Shown piece by piece: positions 45,291 to 58,849 of a stretch of DNA of 64,000 bases. Below the pieces are notes generated by a model that ran no database searches, was not told the origin of the DNA, and worked only from the letters and a program-made list of their open reading frames with translations. Location of the stretch: assembly GCA_036971475.1 (NCBI GenBank), contig JBAIZL010000006.1, forward strand, positions 9,361,656-9,425,655. Reading direction: 5' to 3'. The stretch is from Prosapia bicincta. Its lineage: Eukaryota > Arthropoda > Insecta > Hemiptera > Cercopidae. Position numbers and translations under genes: made by a program. Within the stretch, counting starts at the first letter, position 1. The number at the start of each line of letters is the position of its first letter.

Positions 45291-46945
45291 TATGTATATA
45301 GGCCTGCATTGTTAGAATAACACTTGTACTATATTACTACACTATACACTATTACTAATATAAATATGTATATAGGCCTGCATTGTTAGAATAACACTTG
45401 TACTATATTACTACACTATACACTATTACTAATATAAATATGTATATAGGCCTGCATTGTTAGAATAACACTTGTACTATATTACTACACTATACACTAT
45501 TACTAATATAAATATGTATATAGGCCTGCATTGTTAGAATAACACTTGTACTATATTACTACACTATACACTATTACTAATATAAATATGTATATAGGCC
45601 TGCATTGTTAGAATAACACTTGTACTATATTACTACACTATACGCTATTACTAATATAAATATGTATATAGGCCTGCATTTTTAGAATAACACTATTACT
45701 ACTCGTATATTACTACACTATACACTATTACTAATATAAATATGTATATAGGCCTACATTGTCAGAATAACACTATTACTACTCGTATATTACTACACTA
45801 TACACTATTACTAATATAAATATGTATATAGGCCTGCATTGTTAGAATAACACTTGTACTATATTACCACACTATACGCTATTACTAATATAAATATGTA
45901 TATAGGCCTGCATTGTTAGAATAACACTTGTACTATATTACTACACTATACACTATTACTAATATAAATATGTATATAGGCCTGCATTGTTAGAATAACA
46001 CTTGTACTATATTACCACACTATACGCTATTACTAATATAAATATGTATATAGGCCTGCATTGTTAGAATAACACTTGTACTATATTACCACACTATACG
46101 CTATTACTAATATAAATATGTATATAGGCCTGCATTGTTAGAATAACACTTGTACTATATTACCACACTATACGCTATTACTAATATAAATATGTATATA
46201 GGCCTGCATTGTTAGAATAACACTTGTACTATATTACCACACTATACGCTATTACTAATATAAATATGTATATAGGCCTGCATTGTTAGAATAACACTTG
46301 TACTATATTACCACACTATACGCTATTACTAATATAAATATGTATATAGGCCTGCATTTTTAGAATAACACTTGTACTATATTACCACACCATACGCTAT
46401 TACTAATATAAATATGTATATAGGCCTGCATTGTTAGAATAACACTATTACTATATTACTACACTATACACTATTACTGATATAAATATGTATATAGGCC
46501 TGCATTGTTAGAATAACACTTGTACTATATTACCATACTATACGCTATTACTAATATAAATATGTATATAGGCCTGCATTTTTAGAATAACACTATTACT
46601 ACTCGTATATTACTACACTATACACTATTACTAATATAAATATGTATATAGGCCTGCATTGTTAGAATAACACTTGTACTATATTACCATACTATACGCT
46701 ATTACTAATATAAATATGTATATAGGCCTGCATTTTTAGAATAACACTATTACTACTCGTATATTACTACACTATACACTATTACTAATATAAATATGTA
46801 TATAGGCCTGCATTGTTAGAATAACACTTGTACTATATTACTACACTATACACTATTACTAACATAAATATGTATATAGGCCTGCATTGTTAGAATAACA
46901 CTATTACTATATTACTACACTATACACTATTACTGATATAATTAT
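45285..46945. repeat. 74-bp satellite, about 22 copies
   Basis: Units contain TATGTATATAGGCCTGCATT and AGAATAACACTTGTAC. Exact 74-bp spacing (45,301, 45,375, 45,449). A longer variant with ACTATTACTACTCG appears in several units (45,690, 45,770, 46,590, 46,745), marking block duplication. Confidence 0.98.
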
Positions 46946-47212
46946 GTATATACATATTTCAGGATAACAATATCAAGTGGCAAAATAGAAAATAAACTTC
47001 CTTGCAATTGTCCAATTTCCTTCCTATATATAATGTTGGACTATTATTTTTTTGTTACTATTTTTAGACTACCCTTTCTTTTTTCGTGGCTTGGGTCGTG
47101 TTGTAGTTCTTTTCGCTTTCCTTTCGCTTTGTCCGTTTGTGAAGCAAGGTTCGATACCGTTAATCCAGTTTGTTTATTTTGTTCTTTTCGTTTATTTTTA
47201 ATCCAAGAGTAT

Positions 47213-47545
47213 TAGTTACGATATTGTGTGGTAACCATTGCTACTATTTAAAGATGTACAATGGGGGTTTGGACGACAACCAGTTAGAGGCAACAAAATT
47301 CATATATATGTTTGAGAAATGCATTTCTAGTCATGGGAAATTTGGCTCAGTGCCAAACTGCTGGATTTATAAACGTGAAGTTATTCAGTTCGAATCCGAC
47401 CTACACTCTCTAAATTTTTAAAAGTTAATTAATGAATAAATATTTGAAAAAAAACTGTAATAATATCAACTGTCATCTACTACAGGTTAACAAAATTTAT
47501 TTGAACTTGGTCGGACAATTAGAAAGTATTGTATTAAAGACTGAA
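47213..47545 (+). repeat. SINE-like repeat, copy B (tRNA-like head)
   Basis: GGCTCAGTGCC at 47,344 (box A-like) and GTTCGAATCC at 47,388-47,397 (good box B) are spaced as in a tRNA with a long variable arm. The tail matches copy A and family B. No complete cloverleaf is present, so it is not called a tRNA gene. Confidence 0.55.
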
Positions 47546-47924
47546 AATGTGTATAAAGAGAGAAAGAGAGAATTAATAGGTGAAGAGGAGAAGGAGTTGA
47601 GAAATATGGCAAACAAGTCGCCTTTTCTTTTAGCTTCAGTGAGATACTATAAAGAATAGTACTATATAAGGGACCTGCTATTAGTTGGTTAAAACTCTCT
47701 CCAGGAAGTCTGAAGTGTGAATAAATAGTGTAAAAAATGTGCTGTTCAATAGAACATCAATTCTCATTCCTGTCATAATTGAACTTTCCGTGAATTTGTC
47801 TTTTGAGGATAACATTCATAGGAGAATGTGTAAGATGTTTGTAATCTCTTTATTCTTGTGTGTGAAGCTAGAAAACGTTTATATCTAATTTATTAAAGAA
47901 GTATTATTAACAAAATAAAGCCAA

Positions 47925-48325
47925 TTGCTACTTAGGGCAACAGTGAAACGTTTTAATTTAGTTATGTTTTATTAAATAACTACAATTATTATCAATAAAG
48001 TAACATAACCGATGGTCGAAACAGTTGTTCTGCCACATAATTAATAACATAAAATCAGCTGCTTTATGCAATGAGATGTTATCACTTGTTTTAAGCTGCA
48101 TGGGACGAAATAACTATATTGCATACCATGCCCCTTTCCTAAACCGTTTTTCTTCCATATAAAACTAAATTCAATTAGTTATTAACTTTAATTATTGAAT
48201 TATTTTTTGAGAAAACTGTATTAACATCAAGTGTCATCCACTACAAGTTTAAAAAAATGTATTTGTACATGAGTGGATGAATAAAAAGTATTTTATCAAC
48301 GATTGGAAATTTAAACAAGATATGC
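47925..48325 (-). repeat. Family B dispersed repeat, copy 6 (near full length)
   Basis: From GGGCAACAGTGAAACG through TAACATAAAATCAGCTGC, ATGGGACGAAATAACTAT and GTCATCCACTACAAG to AACGATTGGAAATTTAAACA. Confidence 0.83.
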
Positions 48326-48494
48326 ATATAAGAAGGTAATTGACAAAAATAATCAATATTTTATTATTAAAGTTATTTTGTAATGAATTAGAAGTTTGCT
48401 GTTGTGCAAAAATAAAAATGCAAATTTTTAAATCTTGTTAAATTTTAATCTTGTATACGTTTTCATTCATTACAGAAAATCCTCTTTTATTTAC

Positions 48495-48726
48495 CGTCGT
48501 TAAATTCTATTGCAACGTAATTACAGAACAAAGAGCCAAAATATTCCGAAATTGTATCTCTGATGGAAGCCCTTTGTAATCGACCTGTCTTTGCGTCGTC
48601 AGTTAATACAGCAGTTGCGACGGCATAGCTCAATTTCCGGTTCGCGGAATGATATTTCACGCTACGACAAACTTCCGGTTCCTGCTCAGTTGTTTTCAAC
48701 CTGAGTTCACAAAGCGTGTCACATGA
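48495..48726 (-). CDS. Unassigned coding-like segment with splice-like ends
   Basis: Acceptor-like TAGTATTTTCAG, then 77 open codons (SCDTLCELRL at the start, later SYAVATAVLTDDAKTGR and ISEYFGSLFCNYVAIEF), then a donor-like GACG|GTAAAT. Read straight on, the frame stops at once at TAA, overlapping an AATAAA. So it could be an internal or a terminal exon. Composition is GC-richer and more protein-like than its neighbours. No family was recognised, and no partner exon was found nearby. Confidence 0.3.
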
Positions 48727-49569
48727 CTGAAAATACTACGCTTCGAGGTAATTACATTTCGTATTTTCTGAGGTTTAATTAAATTCATCAAAGTTGTTTA
48801 AAAAGTTAGATGTATAGACGAGAGAGTAGGATTTGGCAAATATTTGTTCGCGACTGGCCGAACATTCATGGAATAGCTTCCTCTACAGTAGAAACCTCTC
48901 AATATTTACGCCAATGTTACATTAGGAACAGTACCTGCAAATTTATAAGGAAGCAGAATGTATTTTTTAAAAGTTTGGAAACGTATTGGCCTCCTTTGTT
49001 GTAACTTCAATTGAACGATTCCAATTAATTTTGTTTGACTTGTTAAAGTAAAACAACCACAGTAATTGTTCTGCCTAAGAAGAGGAGACTCTTATGAGAC
49101 AATAAGTTTTTCTGTAATGATCTCGTCACAGATTGAGATTGGGTCATCGTTGGCTGGAAGCAGGGGGCTTCATACAGTCTTTACAAATTCCTAAATTATA
49201 CAGATATTTATAAAAGAAAATTAATTAATAACAATAGAAGGATAAAAGTTAAACAAAAAACTGAATTAAAAAGGGTATAATTATTAAGCATATTTAACCT
49301 CTACTATGCATAAGGAGGTCAAAATTGTATACAAAGAGGATAGATTATATACAGGGATGTTAAATGAATATATAGGGAGGTAAAATAAGGTATATATAAG
49401 GAGGACAAAAGTGTATATTCAGGTCAAATGTTACAAAAGAAAGTCAAAAGTATATATAGAGAGGTCAAACATATATATTTAGGGAGATCAAAAGTATATA
49501 TAGCGATGTCTAAAGTATATTTAGGTAAGTCAAAAGTATATATAGGGAGGGCAAAAGTATAAAATAGAA

Positions 49570-49578
49570 GGTCAGGTG

Positions 49579-49646
<68 letters not shown>

Positions 49647-49688
49647 TTTGTGTGTGTGTGTGTGTGTTGTGTGTTGTGTGTGTGTGTT

Positions 49689-49747
<59 letters not shown>

Positions 49748-49795
49748 TTGTGTGTATGTGTTGTGTGTTTGTGTGTATGTGTTGTGTGTTGTGTG

Positions 49796-49830
<35 letters not shown>

Positions 49831-49836
49831 GTGTGT

Positions 49837-49867
<31 letters not shown>

Positions 49868-49965
49868 TTGTGTGTGTGTGTGTGTTTGTGTGTATGTGTT
49901 GTGTGTGTGTGTGTGTATGTTTGTGTGTATGTGTGTGTTTGTGTGTATGTGTTGTGTGTTGTGTG

Positions 49966-50000
<35 letters not shown>

Positions 50001-50097
50001 GTGAGTGTGTGTGTGTGTGTGTGTGTATGTTTGTGTGTGTGTGTGTTTGTGTGTATGTGTTGTGTGTTGTGTGTGTGTGTGTGTTGTGTGTTGTGTG

Positions 50098-50143
<46 letters not shown>

Positions 50144-50220
50144 GTGTGTTGTGTGTGTGTTTGTGTGTGTGAGCGTGTTTGTGTGTGTGTGTGTGTGTCT
50201 CTCTCTCTGTGTGTGTGTGT
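49570..50220 (+). repeat. TG microsatellite, about 650 bp
   Basis: TG runs broken by TTTG, TATG and TGTTGTG, with CTCTCTCT near the right end. Overlapping long ORFs in several frames are low-complexity artefacts. It is preceded (49,310-49,570) by a 20-25-bp degenerate repeat containing GTATATATAGGGAGGTCAAA. Confidence 0.97.
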
Positions 50221-50229
50221 ACAATATAT

Positions 50230-51340
50230 ACCCTTAGTTTGTATCTGGTACTAGCCGGTTAAAAGTTAGGAAAACAAATTAAATGGTCACATAGAAAATG
50301 ACCAAGTAAACAGCTGGTAACACTGCTAAAAGATAAAGCGAAATCGTATCCAAGAATGCAGCTCAGTTCAGAAGTAGTTGAACTCAGTGTGACCAGAGGT
50401 GAGCCAAAACGTTAGGTGCAGTCATTCCCAAGTCACCTGTCAAATCTTTTCACCCAACTCTATTAAAACAATTGTTGAGTAATACAGTTGCGTCAACAAG
50501 TTTCTATTACTATACCTAATGTAAGTGAACTGATACTATCTTTAGATACCCGTTTTAGTAATTCCAAAAAATCGATAAGAATAATTTCCATCCGTATTAA
50601 AAATACCAAAAACATAATCAAATAAAAATAACATCATAATGTCTTTCTTTATGATTTCATTGTTTCATAATAAATATTGCGTAAATGTTGCATTATCTCT
50701 GTATTATTATTTATGAATCTACTAAAACGTTAATGGAGCTCAACAATGCCATTAGTATGCACGGCGAACATTTTATCCAATCACATGTTTCGCTCTGGGA
50801 TATCCCACCCGATCGGAAATTGGAACTGGATCATAACTCTTAAAACGGAAATAGAAATAGCTGCGCCGCATTTCCAATTCATTACTTCTAGAGTGGAATT
50901 TCGTTTTATTCCTTTACATTCTCAACTCAAAAATATAGTGTTATATTCCACATTAAAAAAACATTAATTAGCAACAAGAAATATTAGAAAAACAAAATGT
51001 TTTCACCAAACTGACCTGTACCTCTTGATCACTTGGCGACTTTGGACTTTCCAATAGTAGGCCTATTCTATGATTTTTGTAGAATATTTATATAAATATG
51101 ATGAATAAAATAATTTTGCTCCAAGCACTGTGCTCTCAGTACTGCAGTTTAGATGTAATAAAATAAACCAGAACTAACTATGCATTGTCGGAGGCAGCCG
51201 ATACAGGTTAACTGCTAATAATAAGAAGGAGATTTGGAAAATAAACGTATTTAAATCGTGTCTAATATTTCTTTAAGCAAGTTGCTTTGTTTTAAAAGAG
51301 ATATTCACCCACAAACACAATACAATCAACAAACAAACAA
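50230..51340. other. Nothing recognised
   Basis: AT-rich to mixed sequence. Small ORFs show no family features. Confidence 0.4.
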
Positions 51341-51353
51341 ATATAATCATATC

Positions 51354-51355
<2 letters not shown>

Positions 51356-51404
<49 letters not shown>
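51356..51404. repeat. TA microsatellite
   Basis: About 24 TA units. Confidence 0.95.
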
Positions 51405-51406
<2 letters not shown>

Positions 51407-51604
51407 TGAGTGTATATGTATCTGTGTGTGTGTGTGTGTAATTTTTAATTAATTGACTGAAAATAATGAAGTGAGAATTAAAGTTCTAAAATTGATGATA
51501 AAGACTTCGTACAAAGACACTATATATTGGCCAAACCATCAGGACCTCCAAACGTTTTGAATGTGGAAAAACTTTAGTTGTAAATATTATACATTTGCCA
51601 AAAA

Positions 51605-52105
51605 CAGACACAGACATACACACACACTCACATATACACTCACACGCACATACAAACATACACCACAGGCAAACAGAAACACATACATACACACACAAAC
51701 ACACACCGCAAACACGCTCACACACACACACACACAAACAAACAAACACACACAAACACATACACACACACAAACACACACCACACACCAACATATACAC
51801 GCACACGCACATACAAACACACACCATAGTCACACAGCAACATACACACACACACACACACACAATCACACACACTCACAAACACACAAACACACACACA
51901 CCACACACTTACATATACACGCATACGTACACACAAGCACACACCACAGGCACACAGCAACACATACACACACACAACTATACACACACCGCAAATACGC
52001 TCACACACACACACACACACACACGCAGAAACACATACACACACCACACTCACGTATACACGCGCACGTACACACAAACACACAGAAAACACACACACAC
52101 ACAAA
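51605..52105 (+). repeat. CA microsatellite with a longer period, about 500 bp
   Basis: CA repeats with the recurring motif CACACTCACATATACACGCA (near 51,622, 51,790, 51,905 and 52,050) give a loose 115-165-bp period. Long ORFs are artefacts. It is the inverse of the TG array 1.4 kb to the left. Confidence 0.95.
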
Positions 52106-52509
52106 GTTTGAAAAATACCTTACTATATCATGACGAAACCTTTCCCAAGAATCGGTAAGACAGAAGTAAACGGCGTGTGACATTTGATGAGCGCCGATAG
52201 AAGTGAATACTTCTTACCGAGCGTTATGAATACACATGCGCGTTATTAAAATTGTGTGTCCGCTTAATTTTAATTATTATTATTGTTGTTATATTATAAT
52301 AAAATCACACAAAATCATTCAAGTTCTTTAAAATTTTAAAGAAATATTCGTTATTTTTTTTATGTTACAGTTTTTATTTACAATTTTAAAACTCTTCAAA
52401 ATTTGTTCAAAACATAATAGTAATAAACTTTTATATAACGTAATTATTTATTGATCATTTACATTCTTATTATTATCCTGATATAACTACTTCATTTTGG
52501 TTATCATTG

Positions 52510-53060
52510 TTTTCTAAAAATGAAACTATAATAACTAAAATATGAAATGAAAATTCTTGAATGAAAATTTGCTAAATATCTTATAAATACGGCATCTATT
52601 GTTGTTCTATGTTTTTTGTACTTATGTTTTTATCATTTGACATTGTTAAATCTAATTTATCTTTTAAAATGTTTACCAATGGATTTTATATATCTTCAGC
52701 AAAGTTTATGTTAAAATCACCACTAAAAGTCTTTGACATTCTGTGCCAATTCCAACAAGTATTTTAGAACATTCTTCTGTACATATCAACAAGTTTTTAT
52801 TTAAAAATATAATTATTTCTTGGTGAAATATAAACGGCTGCAATTAACATTGTTTGTCCATTTTCATTATTACAATGAGCTCTACAGGTTTCCCCTATTT
52901 CAGAAGCTTGTATACTGAAAGCTAAAGTATGCCTTGACCATATTTGCGCTGTATTTTTGACATTGTGGTAAATGGCCACTCCTGCAGCTCCAACTTGTGA
53001 TCTTTTGAAATGTACAATGCAATTGAAATTGGGAATGTCTAAAGGTTCTTCATTGTTCAT
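52510..53060 (-). pseudogene. Helentron endonuclease domain fragment
   Basis: Starts with NNEEPLDIPNFNCIVHFKRS, has VGAAGVAIYHN and LIAAVYISP (the GGVAIY and V.YISP blocks of the exonuclease/endonuclease/phosphatase fold). After frame changes it continues with SGDFNINF (catalytic GDFN) and TTIDAVF. The catalytic residues can be recognised, but the frame is broken. Confidence 0.75.
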
Positions 53061-53289
53061 ATGAGTTTCTGACAGTAATGAAACAGTTGATCCAGTTTGT
53101 GTGCCACAAGCTTTGACAATTAAATGGAAATATTGATAGTCACGATCTTTGTATTATGAAATCTATTGAAGAATTACTTATAGCTACTAGAGGATTTAGA
53201 AAGACTTTTGAATCCTTCTTGCAATGATTTTACAGATGTTGAGTTTCTCCTGCCATGATAAAAAATATTGCTATTACCTTTTGTTACGA

Positions 53290-53790
53290 TATATAATCCT
53301 TCTCATTTTGTGACGCTTGTTAAAGCTACATATACTAATTCTTGAGAATGACTTTTGTCGTACTCATATACTATTTCATCGAAGGCACCTCGTTGTGATT
53401 TATGGATTGTCATTGCACAAGCACAAAGTAATGGAAAATGTTTTCTTTTTGCGTTTATTGTTTTGGTATTATTGAATGATACTGTCACAGTTCTTGTAAG
53501 AGTTGGTATTTCATTTGAATTGATATCGTTATCTCTCATATTTCCTTTCCATTTATTTCTCAGCTTTCTTCCAACTTTTTTTGGCAATAGCATCCAAATA
53601 CTGTAATCGTATTATCCCCTCCTCATTTTGATCAACTTGACTTAATTTACCGACAGTGCCATTAGCTAATCCATCTGCAACATCAATGTCTGTAGTTATG
53701 CTATAATGCTTGTCAACAAGCAAAATTCTTTCATATGACAACCCTCCAGTTTCCATAGAAGACAATTTATGTAGTTTTTGTCTAACAAAA
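53290..53790 (-). pseudogene. PIF1-like helicase fragment of the Helentron
   Basis: Segments in order: ITTDIDVADGLANGTVGKL (the ..NIDV.DGL.NG..G.L motif), CACAMTIHKSQ (motif V region), YVALTSVTK (motif VI, usually YVALSRVT), then EGLYIVTKGNS and FYHGRR. The frame changes at least once near 53,590. The SR to TS change in motif VI removes the arginine finger expected for ATP hydrolysis. Confidence 0.8.
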
Positions 53791-54139
53791 CTTTTTTATA
53801 TTATGCAATGTTTGTAATTCTTTTTTTTTTAATATATTTTTGCTTGATCCTTGTTTTCTTCTTCATTTATATAATTTTTCTTTCAAATTCATTCTCACTA
53901 TTATCTGAATTTCCGTCATTGCCTCTGTTATTTGGTTGTGAAGAAGCAGAAAACCTTTCTTCAATTTCTTCCATTAAAGCCATTGCCTTAAAAAAATGTA
54001 TTTTCAATGTTAAAACTCATCAATAATTATTATTTATCAACATATTCACATTTATATATATACGTTGCATGTATGTATGTAGATAATGTCGATTGTTTAT
54101 ATACTCATTCATAAAAAATGTATTTAAGATAAATATAAA

Positions 54140-54765
<626 letters not shown>

Positions 54766-54789
54766 TCGCAATATGTTTTCTTGTGTATT

Positions 54790-55075
54790 AATAAAGAACA
54801 AAAGTCAAAATACAAATACAAGAATTATATTTGAATTTACAATTCAAAGCTTTTCGTTGGCTAACAGTACCATCATCAGGAATATTAAACAATTAAAATT
54901 AACATATGTGCAAACTAGATCAAATAAATAGTTATGCCAAATCAATTACAATGTTGTTAAAATTTTTTATTTTTTATTTTGCTGCCCTAACATTACAAAC
55001 ACTGAATATATTATCGAATTTAGATTTTACTTGTATACAAATTCTTGTATTTGTATTTTGACTTTTGTTCTTTAT
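54790..55075. repeat. Foldback element, AAGCTTTGAAT family
   Basis: AAAGAACAAAAGTCAAAATA and TATTTTGACTTTTGTTCTTT ends are perfect inverted copies. TA arrays lie on both sides. The same ends occur at 34,220-34,325. Confidence 0.88.
54842..54883 (-). ncRNA. Hammerhead-like motif (AUUC/GAAU helix I)
   Basis: Minus strand: CUGAUGA from 54,879, GAA from 54,855, AA-GC-UU helix III, cleavage base U at 54,846. GAAU (54,845-54,842) pairs with AUUC (54,883-54,880). Helix II is weak in this copy. Confidence 0.48.
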
Positions 55076-55708
55076 ATATATATATAAGAAGCGTCTCGTG
55101 ACGGGTGCGATTGAATCAATCCCGTGCAAAGGTATACAGCCATTTCGAGCGATAGGAAGTAGTCACTTCAACAAATTCTAATTCACATGACTTTAATATT
55201 ATTGAATTGCGACACATCACAAAATAAAATAAGTAGCCTACTTCAGTTTGCACGGTATCTGATAAAGATAAATAATTGGAGCAAGGCCTTAAAGCGCTGT
55301 GCTTATGAAGAAAACCTTTTACTTTTAAGGTTATTGTACACGAGTTGCCCTTCAGAACTATCGATTTTAAAGCCACGGTTTTAAATAGCTTCAATAAGGT
55401 ATTTTTGTGTAAATTATTTTCTAATTTTAACTTGTGTTGAGCGACAACAATATAATTTGTATTTAATTTCGCTTAATTGTTCTACAACTCAATATGTTGA
55501 CATAATATGGTTTTCGTATACAAATTACATTTAAAATAATTTTACATTTTATATGAATGTGTAAATGTTTCCAACATTTTTTTTATGTCACGAGTAAAAA
55601 GCTCTACATTCGGACATTACTAAGTTCTCTGCCAGATAAAAAATTATTTACACTTCTCAGAAGTCCTTTAATTAAGAAAATAAGGGTCGGTACAACGTAA
55701 ATATAAGG

Positions 55709-55830
55709 CAGCGCTGTCCAACCCTTTTTTTATATAAGGGAGTATGGGACTCATGAATGTAGAAGCGTGGGCGCTATGTAATTTAATGGAGAAGCGGCGA
55801 GGGGGTTTCAAAAGTTAAAGCCCACTCAAA
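55709..55830. mobile_element. Possible hAT-type terminal region
   Basis: CAGCGCTGTCCAACCCTTTT resembles a hAT terminal inverted repeat. The opposite end was not found and no coding sequence was recognised. Confidence 0.35.
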
Positions 55831-56214
55831 AGGATAAAACAGTTTCAAATTTTTTATCTAGTAAAAATAAATTTAATTAAATGTTTTGATAACAATCTTC
55901 GTACATTTCAAACTGAAGAGGAAATTCAGTTATTATATTCAATAATATTCAATTTTATTTTCCAATAAAACAAGTGGATTATACCTTCAAGATAGTTTTC
56001 TAATAAAACCAGTTGATAATAAACTGGGAGCAGTTAGTAAAGTGCTTGTAAAAAGACCGGAAAGACTAAAATGTGCGTATCGCCGTTTGAAAATGGTATC
56101 ACGTTTCAGTAATGAAATTTAAGATCCCCAAAATGGTATAGCTTTTGCTTTTATGAATGTGTAGATCGCTCTAAAAGAAAATGTTTCTAACAACGTTTTA
56201 ATTGTTAACAAAGT

Positions 56215-56285
56215 TGAAACGCGTATGAGTCAGTAAATGATTAATTTGTGAGTTTTGTGTATGTTTTTTTATTTGTTAAAGTTTC
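56215..56285 (+). repeat. Solo arm of the GATTAATTTGTGAG foldback family
   Basis: GAAACGCGTATGAG, ATGATTAATTTGTGAGTTTT and GTGTATGTTTTT match the right arm at 59,373-59,425. Confidence 0.75.
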
Positions 56286-56382
56286 AACTGTCCAACACCC
56301 ATAAGCTATCAAGCCCTCTCTAATTTATGGCTGAACTACTGTTACATAATATCATTGTTAATAATAATAATATTAATAAAGT

Positions 56383-56570
56383 TGCTTGTTGTAATCATCT
56401 TGAGTTCACAGATTAAACTAGTAATTATTGCGTAACTAAATGAATACTTTAAACGTACTTGCTGGCGCGTTTCGTCCTTATGAGTAGAGGATCAGCTGTT
56501 ATAGATGAAACAATTGTTCCAAAACGCGTCAATTTAAAAGTGTTAACTTATTTACGCAATAATTACTTAA
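56383..56570. repeat. Foldback element, AATAATTAC family
   Basis: AGTAATTATTGCGTAACT and its inverse TTACGCAATAATTACT. Related to 17,598-17,815. The inner motif has GAAACGCG, but no clear hammerhead core. Confidence 0.7.
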
Positions 56571-56599
56571 GGTAGTAATAGCATTATCAATGGTTGTTA

Positions 56600-57480
56600 G
56601 GTGTCGTATCCTCTACAGAATCAAAATTGGGGGCGTGCTTGAATTGTCTTTGTAATCCCTATGGCCTAATCAGGGTAAACAACATCCCCTATAGGGTAGT
56701 TCAAGTGGTGAAGGCCTGCAGCAACTGCAGGGAAGTTGAACATGATGTGGCTTAAGTTCTTTGTTGAGACAGATACCACAGTTTTAATATCTTTTAATTT
56801 CTTATGCTGAAATTCTAATATTTTTATGATGTTTTGTTCTTAGTCTGATGACAGTGGCGGCTGTTTTCCTGTCAATGTTGAGATGAGTTGCTTAGCTATG
56901 ATCATTGATTCTCGAGGAATTAGTATTGATTTTGCAAAAGCATTGCATCTGCCAGTGAAATTATGATTGTTTTGGTTAAACTCTGGCATCTTTAGCCAAG
57001 GGGTCAGCAAATTCAGTGAATTCTAGGTTCCCAACGGCAGGAAACCATTGAAAGATTCTGGAGACGTTAAGTTGTTAGAATTGTGCTGGGATACTCCAGA
57101 TTAGACTTGAAGTACTTTATTTGAGGGCTTAAGACAGACATCCAGTCACTGAAAATGGTGATACCACTGTTGCAAGGTGTTATATTGCAGTACGTTTCGA
57201 TTGTGAAATGGCGGTCAGTTTCCCTGTCAAGTTAAACGCAGTTTTCCCGGAGCCAGTTGTGATTTCTCGTCTTTGACCACCAGGAAGGAACAGTATTGCT
57301 CCCGCAGCACCGTTAGGGAAAGTGGAGTCGAAAGATCCATCTGTGAAAGCCTGGATGTGGTTGTGACCAGACAGGAAATCAATACTGTTCATCCCATGTT
57401 CTTTGGACCATGGGGGTAGCTGTAACCCCTACATGGCACGTCCCCAGGTGGTGAATTGGGGGGTGGCTCCATTGGTTAAT
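56600..57480 (-). pseudogene. Non-LTR retrotransposon RNase H region, decayed
   Basis: Minus strand: IQAFTDGSFDSTFPNGAAGA (first catalytic Asp in TDGS), later NLTGKLTAI, where the second acidic residue (Glu in .GE..AI) is Lys. After stops come EFADPLAKDA (third Asp) and VIRLRTKHHKN, the usual sequence after RNase H in I/Jockey-group elements. Several stops and one active-site change make it non-functional. The GC-richer flank to 57,560 is probably part of it. Confidence 0.7.
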
Positions 57481-57913
57481 CCTTTAGATGGTCGGAGGGA
57501 AATAAAATACATCCCGCATACCAACACGTAGAGGTCCAACCTCCTCGGAGGCTCTGGCAACCCTCATTCTAATACGATCATGTGTATTATCAATAGTAAC
57601 AATATATAATAAGGAAAAGTAATACAACGTTATAGTTAATTTAAAAATAATAAAAACATTAAATGAAATTATTTTAATCAAATTTGTATTCCTGTAAAAG
57701 AAGTACAATAAATGGGCACCGCTTTGGACGCAACTGATATTAACAAGGGTTATTGTTTGAAACTTTCGAGACACTCTCAATTTTCCCGCAAAGGCAGATA
57801 AATAGAACTCTACTATTATAAACACATTTGTATTATTAAAATTTACAATTTTAAGCCCAGTGTAAATATATAAAGTTTTTGTGGTATATTTGTCAGGAGG
57901 ATTTTTGTGCGCC

Positions 57914-58657
<744 letters not shown>

Positions 58658-58771
58658 TAGAGGGAGTTAATTAGTAAATTACAGCAGTGGTAAAATAATT
58701 ATACATAATTCGAACCTAGTAATATTTGATTTACGAAAAACCTATAAAACCGTTCCAAACATTTTACACCA

Positions 58772-58774
<3 letters not shown>

Positions 58775-58846
<72 letters not shown>
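58775..58846. repeat. TA microsatellite
   Basis: About 36 TA units, next to the Helitron-associated tandem repeat. Confidence 0.95.

Positions 58847-58849
<3 letters not shown>

Larger units (their letters stand above)
52500..54030 (-). mobile_element. Helentron-type Helitron remnant (helicase then endonuclease)
   Basis: On the minus strand a PIF1-like helicase C-terminal part is followed by an apurinic-type endonuclease. That order and combination is the hallmark of Helentrons, which carry a Rep/helicase protein with a C-terminal endonuclease. Several frameshifts and stops make it dead. No Rep domain is seen upstream, where AT microsatellites begin. Confidence 0.78.

Noticed and set aside
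47340..47400. Genuine tRNA gene
   Set aside because: Box B is good, but no acceptor stem or anticodon arm can be folded, and a second diverged copy exists, so it fits a SINE better.
49424..50254. ORFs of up to 266 codons in TG/CA repeats, including Cys-Val and His-Thr polymers
   Set aside because: Pure dinucleotide repeats are open in all frames on both strands. There is no start context or non-repeat domain.
56383..56570. Hammerhead motif in the AATAATTAC foldback
   Set aside because: GAAACGCG and a possible stem are present, but there is no CUGANGA box or helix I partner in either copy.
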